Part shown: positions 57,845 to 64,000 of the stretch, in pieces
How positions within the stretch are numbered: the first letter of the stretch is position 1
Layout: each line of letters opens with the position of its first letter
NCBI GenBank assembly: GCA_036362985.1
Contig: JAYGXS010000001.1
Coordinates: 53,705,619 to 53,769,618, forward strand
Length of the DNA: 64,000 bases
Reading direction: 5' to 3'
DNA from: Ligula intestinalis
Taxonomy: Eukaryota > Platyhelminthes > Cestoda > Diphyllobothriidea > Diphyllobothriidae
The notes under the pieces: generated by a model
What the model was told of the DNA's origin: nothing
The model's input: only the letters and a program-made list of their open reading frames with translations
The model's database searches: none
Made by a program: the position numbers and the translations under genes

Positions 57845-58915
57845 AAGTGCGCTGTTCCGCCTATGGTTTTCGCATATGCACGCCAGGATTCTCTTTCAGA
57901 TTATATGATCCTAGCATGTTCCTAGACTACCGATTCTAACCCCTTCCTTCCGAAGGGCTAATCAGTGATGTTCCTAGTTTGTGCTGCTATCCAACTCCAC
58001 CCTAGAAAAGACCTTTGTTTAGGGGACAGTGGCTTGAGTTAGAAGAGACCACCTGCGCGGTTGCATGTCGCCGTCTCTTTATGACTTTGTTTAAAGTGTC
58101 TGTATTCGGATTTCAGTGTCTATATATTGTTACCTTGCGCTCACAAACTGGAAACAGTTTTACAGGCCTAGATGCACTACTTTACGGTACGATGCACTTA
58201 CCTTTTGCATCTAGTATCAAGTGAGTATTTCAAGCCGTCAGTCCCCTAAAACTTTTGGGTCAAGTTCTTCAGCGAATTTGACCTAACGGCGGCAAGCCAG
58301 ATATTAGCCCATGGCGAAGAACTAGCTTTGACGATTTTCTCCTACAATAGCATTCAGTTTGTCCCAAGCTAAGTTGGACTTAGAAAGTAGATAATGAAAG
58401 TAAGTTATTTGTAAGAATTTTGTAAAAATACTTAGCCAAGTTGTCCTGTGTGCTTTAGATTCTATATTCCATGGGCCAGATGGGGAGAAAGTTAGGTAGA
58501 TGCTCGCCAGTCTATTTTCACTAAAATCAGCGAACGTCACCGTCTGTGCACCACCCTTCTGCGGAGTATACGGTGCATATGAGTAAAACCTACGGTAGGA
58601 CTCCCGGATTCGTCGGTGGATGTAACAGCACACAGCATGTCACATAACCTAATGTGCATCATAGGTCATGAAAAACACATGCATTCACATTATGGCCTAC
58701 AAATTACTGCGCCGTTATGTGAATAAAGGCAAGGACAGGATCACATGGAACTTTAAAAATGCAAGCGAAGACGGTCTCGTGGTGGACTTACTGGAAGAGG
58801 AAGCAAGAATACCAGCGTTCGCCGCCGTGTAGACGAATCGTAACGCAAACTGCCGTGAAGCTACACCGACGTCCATTCGAGGGGGAGTGAGCAAACGAGA
58901 AAAAATATAAGTTTG
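57845..58915. other. Unclassified DNA, no gene recognised
   Basis: A 103-codon minus frame (58633-58322) lacks a known domain. No repeat ends were seen. Confidence 0.4.
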
Positions 58916-58916
58916 C

Positions 58917-59323
58917 ATAAACAACAGAATTTAATAGAATCATACATTTTGCGAGGGCTCCCTAGCTGCGGCCGCTCGCTGCATAACATGAATAACGCAT
59001 GAGAGAATACGGAAATTGACTTCGTAGCGAAAACTCGATGCAAACAACAAGGTCATAGGAAATTACCACGAAGGCTTATCCATAACGTAAGCAAGTTCAA
59101 ACACTGTGGGAAGTAAAATTGGGAAAAAAACGATTGAGGCAAAAAGTTGAGAGAGAAATGTGTAAATCAGGTAGCCGAATGTTACCATGGCAAAGTTAGT
59201 TTCACCACGTGTTCCAATTGTTTACCTAGGGGGGTTTAGACCACCGTATATAGGCTGCCTCCAGATAGTGCAGGGTACGCTTTGTTCGTGCCAGAACAAG
59301 TACTCGGAAGGCTGGTTTGGGGT
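58917..59323 (-). repeat. Large inverted repeat, left arm
   Basis: Its reverse complement matches 59818-60203: CTGATTTACACATTTC, ACTTGCTTACGTT, TCGTGGTAATTT, CTATGACCTTGTTGTTTG, TATTCTCTCATGCGTTATTC, ATGTTATGCAGCGAG and CTCGCAAAATGTATG are shared in order. The arms are about 400 bp and roughly 85-90 percent identical by eye. They are separated by about 490 bp that holds a PLE fragment. Confidence 0.8.
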
Positions 59324-59389
59324 CAACAGAGTGTCACCTATAAAGTATCCTGGTATGCAATCTCTTTCAAAGGACCAGAAGCATCTCGT

Positions 59390-59815
59390 CTATGGAGACA
59401 CTGGAAGCGGCAGTAGCCTGCCTGAAGGATACATTACTTGAGTGGGATCTTCAGCACGATTTATCGACAAGTACAGCAAACATTTACGCCTCAAAATGGC
59501 GGAACGGTCCATTCCGAGAAAGCCCGTTGTCTTATCTTTGCACTTTAAGGGCGACAGCATATTAAACACTATCAAGAGACGCTTACGTAGCACCATCCAA
59601 AGGACGTTCTTGGCGGCCTTATTCATATTTTGCAATCCTACAAAGTCGCTATCAATTCCACGCGCCAAAGATGCATTTTCAGTGCACGCTACTTCAAATT
59701 GTGTTTATGAATTTACATACACTTGCTGATGCAAGTACATAGGACGAACGTTACGATAATTGTCAACTAGATCCAAAAAGCGCATGCCCGAATGGCTATT
59801 AAAACTGGAAAATAG
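59390..59815 (+). mobile_element. Penelope-like element PLE-I, connector and start of GIY-YIG
   Basis: The plus frame 59442-59729 reads F-I-D-K-Y-S-K-H-L, P-V-V-L-S-L-H-F-K-G-D-S-I-L (the L-P-F-K-G-D connector), and S-N-C-V-Y-E-F-T-Y-T-C. It continues after one stop with C-K-Y-I-G-R-T (the Y-I-G core) and I-Q-K-A-H-A-R-M-A-I-K-T-G. The match ends where the right inverted arm begins at about 59818. The rest of the endonuclease is absent. It resembles the A/B type (C-G-A-G-Y-I-G-R-T). Confidence 0.65.
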
Positions 59816-59817
59816 AA

Positions 59818-60203
59818 TAGCCTTCCGAGTACTTGTTCGGGCACGAACAATGCGTACCCTGCGCTACAGTGGTTTAAACCCGACCTATGTAAACAGTCGG
59901 AACACGTACTGAACCTAACTTTGCCGTAGTAACATTCGGCTCCCTGATTTACACATTTCCCTCCCAACTTTTTCCTCAATCGTTTTTCTGAACTTTTACT
60001 TCCCAGAGTGTTTTAACTTGCTTACGTTTTGGATAAGTATTCGTGGTAATTTTCTATGACCTTGTTGTTTGAGTCGAGTTTTCTCTACGAATTCAATTTC
60101 GGTATTCTCTCATACGTTATTCATGTTATGCAGCGAGAGGCCGCAGCTGGAGAGCCCTCGCAAAATGTATGGTTTCATTAAATTCTGCTGCCTATGCAAC
60201 CTT
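59818..60203 (+). repeat. Large inverted repeat, right arm
   Basis: This is the partner of 58917-59323. Divergence begins abruptly at about 60203 (CTATGCAACCTT) and at 59818 (GAACAAGTACTCGG is the innermost shared phrase, reverse strand). The arms carry no coding motif of their own. Confidence 0.8.
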
Positions 60204-60397
60204 CAAATTGCATCAGGGAGGATATGTACGAGTCTGCCACCTACCCCAAATGCGCGCGACTGAGCCTGTCCTCTGCTGTCATAGTTTGCATCCCGCATGA
60301 TTGGTTTATTCGCGTCGGCTTTTCAAACGGCATCGATTGACTCGCTGCTTCAAACGCGCGGACGCTTGATGTCATTCAATACCCCCGCTCCAGCTGA

Positions 60398-60859
60398 TTG
60401 GCTGGGCAGACGAGAGAACACAGGCAAAGCACCACATCGACACAACTGTTTAGGTACACCTGGCGTTCAGACCTCCCTGGCAGCTGGCTGGTAACTCAAC
60501 CTCTGTACAGTTATTTTTCCGCAGTGAATCTGTGCCTCCCAATTCCAACTTTGCTCACTCTTGATTTGGGAAAACCTTTTCTTGTCGACACTACTACCTA
60601 CGACAATCTCATGGCAGACAATTACTGTCACACATTCGAATTGCCGATCAACAGTGGCAGTTTTCGCTTTGATAAAGGAAAGCCGGCCCTGCTAGCCGAA
60701 GCATCAGCTAAGACAACAATCGTTCCAGTGAGCATTAAGATGCTCTCAGATATTGAAATATGGTTGGCAAATTTGCGATATCATCCTCTCTATTTATTCT
60801 GTTATGTAAATACATATTCGATGTTCTCCTTGGCCGGGCCCTTACTGCTTTATTAAATA
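60398..60859 (+). CDS. Orphan open reading frame of about 152 codons, unknown product
   Basis: It is open from directly after a TGA to the stop at 60857-60859. There is no ATG at the start (TTG), so an exon or a relic is more likely than a whole gene. A stretch G-K-P-F-L-V-D-T-T-T faintly resembles retroelement protease (F-L-V-D-T-G) or RNase H (P-F-I-L-D-T-D) motifs, but the surrounding order fits neither. The second half is hydrophobic, ending L-A-G-P-L-L-L-Y. Function is not recognised. Confidence 0.2.
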
Positions 60860-60864
60860 GGTCC

Positions 60865-61500
60865 GCTCGTTTAAAAGGACAAACTGTCAAACAAGTGTCC
60901 TACATTTATGTTACTTTTAAGGCCAAGGTCACATAAGAGGATACAGTAATCTAAGATTAGCTGACGGTGTGATTTTGTTCAGCGGAAATAGGCACTTTTC
61001 ATGCCAATTGCGATAATCTGGATATAAGAAGATTTGTACATTTTTGAACTCCACCAACCACAATTAAAGTAGAGAGCAATTTACGGAATTTGTTCATTTT
61101 TGCAACCGATTCAGCAAATTTAAATTCCGAAAGGTACAGCAAAATAAAGACTTTATCCGAGTCCTTTGTTAGGTGTATGCGCGGGTCATTCGTCTGGATA
61201 GGGGGTACCTATTTGGAGAGTGAAGGTAATATCCGCAAACATATAAGCCATGACAACGGAGACCACAAAATCAAAATTTAAAAAAATAATTTGACTTATC
61301 AGTCTCTAGGGCGTTGTATTCGACTTCGGCCATTGCGCGATCTCCACTGAAATCCACTAATTTGGTCTTCGGCTGGCACAAAGCGGAGAAATAGACCCAA
61401 GCGTGGAATACAACTGAGATCAGAGGAAAGTAGAAGAGGGGTCGGTTAGGAACCACGTGACCAGTGTATAACGCTACCTCACCGCCGCGCCCACAAGGTT
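60865..61500. other. Unclassified DNA, no gene seen
   Basis: Short frames only; no defined repeats. Confidence 0.4.
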
Positions 61501-61504
61501 GACG

Positions 61505-61830
61505 TGAACTCACGCGGGCAGCAACAAGTGATTAGTCCGTTGGTAGACGAGGGACAGGCCAGCTAGCAATTACGACAGCCGCAAAAGGGACAAAGGTCAA
61601 ACGAGCCCCCCAGCGATCAATCTCACGGACAGCCAGCAGCGAACAGGTAGTGCAAAGTTCGTGCGTCGAGCAGGTATATAATACCCGGCATACAGCAAGG
61701 CTGAAACAGTCCCGGCAAACAGGAATACCGCCACATTACTCGAACAATGGGAACAAGCGAGTGTCCGAAACGTCAGTCTCAATATAACTCGGCCGAGGTC
61801 CTCTTCCTTTCTTCCTTGTCTTCTTTGAGG
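61505..61830 (+). mobile_element. Penelope-like 3' terminal region
   Basis: This GC-richer segment contains a TATATAATACCC stretch and ends with GGGAACAAGCGAGTGTCCGA, AACGTCAGTCTCAATATAA. GTGTCC-GAAACGTC-AG is the second half of a PLE hammerhead, and GGGAACA could pair with TGTCC as stem II. The catalytic box is degraded (CTCGAACAAT). Coding sequence was not recognised upstream. Confidence 0.45.
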
Positions 61831-61834
61831 GGTG

Positions 61835-62900
61835 ATGAACACGATATTTCTCTTCATATGTTCCTCCTAAATGGTGGTATTGCCTTCAGTATTTCTTTAA
61901 GAACTCCAACTTGAGCTTCGAACAAAACTTTTTCTCGTTATTAGTGAAGAGAGGGAACTAGCTTCCATAAAATGCTCACGAACTTTAGCGGAGACAGCTG
62001 AAATTCAAAACATTCACTCATGATTACAGGAACATTCAAAGGTATTAGAGATCTTGCATAAAACTGGGTTAGCTTCTTTTGTTTATTTGCGGTAGTCTGC
62101 GAGAGGAGTGCCCAAGAATGAATAAAAACCAACCTTTGCATGTCACTTTGTGCTGCTAACAGATCTCATCGACCAAAACATAAGCATCACGCAGGATGTA
62201 TAGGTCAAGCACTAAACTGCGACTCGCTTCGTAGCGAGCCGCGTGGCTTCGAACTGTGGTCTAAGTCTGCTTTAGGGGTCAACGAGGGGACCTTTGTGGA
62301 ACTCCATGAATTTATGCTAATATTGCTACACAACTATCGATTTGGAATCACCAACTAACTCGGGTTATTATATGCAAAATGGCAATATTGGGTGAATTAG
62401 AAGTTACTTACCAAAGGAACTATTTTTCTTGTGTTGTTGTCTTGTATAAAGGCCATTTGACACACCGTTGCATCATCATTTCAGAAAGTGTCACCTTTGT
62501 ATTTATAAACCTACGGACGGAAGATTCCACAAATTATGGCCAGCACTGATAGAAAGAGTAAGCTAGCATCCACGGTATCTTGTGAAGTCCGTTTGGAACA
62601 GAGGAAGTTAAGTGTTATAGAATAAATGACGCCATATTAACAAATGCTGTCTATCCAATCCCTCCTACTTCATAGCTCGGTAAAAAGGCCAGACTTTGCT
62701 TCGATCCAAAAGTGTGAATGTGGATTTCAGTAATAATTTCACCCTAGCGCTCGCTAAATCATGCTAATTTCAATGAATGGCGCTTATGTCTTACCAATAA
62801 AGTGGCAGATATTTTAGCAGTGTATGCACCGGACATTTTAAGAGTTAGGTGTCTCGTTCTCAGAATGTGAGATGAAATCACTCTCAGTCAAATTAATGCC
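61835..62900. other. AT-rich unclassified DNA
   Basis: A small perfect hairpin CTCGCTTCGTAGCGAG lies at about 62224. No gene was recognised. Confidence 0.4.
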
Positions 62901-62902
62901 AC

Positions 62903-63379
62903 CTACTTGAGTGTTGGTTTTTTATTTACGAGCAATCGAATGCAAACTTCCAACTTTGCTGCCAGCACAAACTGTCTCAGACTTTCATGCCTCTCTTCAC
63001 AGAAGGCACCAAGGAATGCTCTATAGGTCAGAAGGATACGTGGATCTTCCTCAAAGCTGTTGTGGCCTGCTCTGTAGAAGATTACTTTTAATTCCTCCTC
63101 TGATATGAGGGGTGTCCGTGTTTGTTTTTGTTTGACTGCGTACGCTGCCCTCTCTTGTCCGTCTGGAAAGAAGTCTGCGATTGCCGTAGACATCTGCCTG
63201 GCCTGACCAGTCATCTCACAATGACTATCGTAAACGAAGTGAGCATATCTAGCGACACCTGCTAGTTGTGCTGTGGCAGGCACCTCTACCGGCCGACACG
63301 GATGTAGATCCTTTGTTTGAGCCACCAAGTTCATTATAACGTCTTCCGCAGGAAAACCCACGACAGCAAGGAGAAGTCT
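62903..63379 (-). CDS. Candidate protein-coding exon, unknown protein
   Basis: About 158 codons are open on the minus strand from after a stop at 63380 to TAG at 62905-62903. Composition looks coding: mixed charged and hydrophobic residues, few rare residues, GC higher than the flanks. Notable parts are M-N-L-V-A-Q-T-K-D-L-H-P, Y-A-H-F-V-Y-D-S-H-C-E-M-T, L-I-S-E-E-E-L-K-V-I-F-Y-R-A-G and E-S-L-R-Q-F-V-L-A-A-K-L-E-V-C-I. The end CTCAA-GTAGGT looks like a splice donor overlapping the stop, and TTTTCCTGCGGAAG upstream could be an acceptor. No family was recognised. It could be part of a host gene or of an unrecognised retroelement. Confidence 0.35.
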   Translation of the reverse strand, partial: RLLLAVVGFPAEDVIMNLVAQTKDLHPCRPVEVPATAQLAGVARYAHFVYDSHCEMTGQARQMSTAIADFFPDGQERAAYAVKQKQTRTPLISEEELKVIFYRAGHNSFEEDPRILLTYRAFLGAFCEERHESLRQFVLAAKLEVCIRLLVNKKPTLK

Positions 63380-63577
63380 TTAGTTTGGATAACTGAGCTA
63401 TGAGAGTCTTCTCCTGCCCAAGCAGGATTTCTTAAGCAATCAATCTAGAATCCACCAAATGACTACCAGACATACATAATTATTAGAAAGGGTTCGGAAG
63501 ATTTGAATAATTCGTTAGACTGGTAAATTGGTGAGCAAATTGACCCACATATGATTAAACTAACGGCATCTGATAGG

Positions 63578-63660
63578 GGCCTCATAACTCAGTTAGCTAG
63601 ACCCGTGGGTGTACTAAAGGCTTCCCCTTGCTGCCATTGGTTCAAATACCACCGAGGCCA
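63578..63660 (+). repeat. tRNA-like sequence (pseudo-tRNA or SINE head)
   Basis: GGCCTC at the start pairs with GAGGCC at the end like an acceptor stem. TAACTCAGTTAGCTAGAC fits a box A/D arm and TGGTTCAAATACCA forms a T arm with box B. The 83-base length would suit a long-variable-arm tRNA, but no clean anticodon arm could be drawn. Confidence 0.4.
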
Positions 63661-63921
63661 TCAAGGTTTCCACAGCTGTCAAATGGAGTACTTGGAAAAT
63701 TTTTTTGGGAAGCGAACTCTCTACGGCGAGAGGAACCCGACCTATGCAAACAGCTTGTCCATGTTCTCATCTACAAATTGCTCGGAGTATCTGTCACCCC
63801 CTTCATATATTATTCTCGGCCATGAAGAATGACTTTCTATTCATGCATTATATTTCTCGGAAAATGTTAACCGCTCTAAGTTTCGTATTGCTTTTACAAC
63901 TTATTCGGCTGTAGCGACCGC

Positions 63922-64000
63922 CTTTCTTAGTCATGCTTTCCTCGGACGCCGCGCGGACTAGGTCATGTCTGGCGTGACCACCACGCGTCCGCAAGACACC
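63922..64000 (+). repeat. Dispersed repeat R, cut by the window edge
   Basis: All 79 bases are identical to 54289-54367. The left boundary is sharp: sequence upstream of CCTTTCTTAGTC differs between the two copies. The copy continues beyond the window. Confidence 0.75.

Noticed and set aside
62220..62245. Perfect hairpin CTCGCTTCGTAGCGAG as an RNA gene or terminator
   Set aside because: A lone small hairpin without conserved context; bacterial-type terminators do not apply to this kind of genome.
54289..64000. A complete 9.6-kb LTR retrotransposon bounded by repeat R
   Set aside because: The interior holds a LINE, a mariner remnant and a PLE fragment on different strands, and no integrase or gag-pol frame.
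1..64000. CRISPR arrays, operons, prophage or other prokaryotic systems
   Set aside because: No regularly spaced direct repeats, no ribosome binding sites before long frames, and the recognisable elements are eukaryotic.

Overview
The window looks like repeat-rich, non-genic DNA from an animal genome, most likely a flatworm and possibly a diphyllobothriid tapeworm. That guess rests on the number and type of Penelope-like retroelements (PLEs), hammerhead-ribozyme-like motifs in retroelement ends, a LINE of a kind common in cestodes and trematodes, spaced AT-rich DNA without operons, and a 400-base scaffold gap. No complete host gene is visible. Almost everything recognisable is a mobile-element relic, and most long open frames have no recognisable product.

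Layout. 0-5 kb: small PLE relics, a degenerate TAACCC-like block (3.6-3.9 kb) and PLE-A (4.1-5.1 kb, minus). 5-20 kb: an orphan open frame (5.2 kb), an inverted repeat (7.4-8.0 kb), PLE-D (8.1-9.3 kb, minus), two foldback elements of one family (9.9-10.9 and 15.7-16.4 kb), PLE-B (12.4-14.2 kb, minus, reverse transcriptase plus GIY-YIG), and a back-to-back pair of tRNA-headed SINEs (18.9-19.4 kb). 20-40 kb: mostly AT-rich unclassified DNA with isolated PLE ends that carry hammerhead-like cores, further SINE copies, further TAACCC-like blocks, and a short frame resembling the first membrane helix of a GPCR (21.8 kb). 40-54 kb: dense elements. These are PLE-C, PLE-H (plus strand, interrupted by a 158-bp piggyBac-type MITE), a 1539-bp Tc1/mariner-superfamily transposon with both inverted repeats and a transposase broken by one stop codon, PLE-G, PLE-E (nearly full reverse transcriptase to endonuclease), and a near-perfect palindrome of two PLE 3' ends around the gap. 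54-64 kb: an APE-type LINE (57.8 to 54.5 kb, minus) with a mariner remnant nested in it, a large inverted repeat flanking another PLE piece (58.9-60.2 kb), two orphan open frames, a tRNA-like relic, and a repeat at the right edge identical over 79 bases to one at 54.3 kb.

The parts do not form a pathway. They record successive retroelement and DNA-transposon insertions, several of them nested. The biologically most interesting thread is the recurrence of hammerhead-like self-cleaving motifs in two different carriers: the terminal repeats of several PLE lineages and a tRNA-derived SINE. A second thread is the unusual number of large inverted repeats. All family calls were made by reading motifs by eye; no database search was run.
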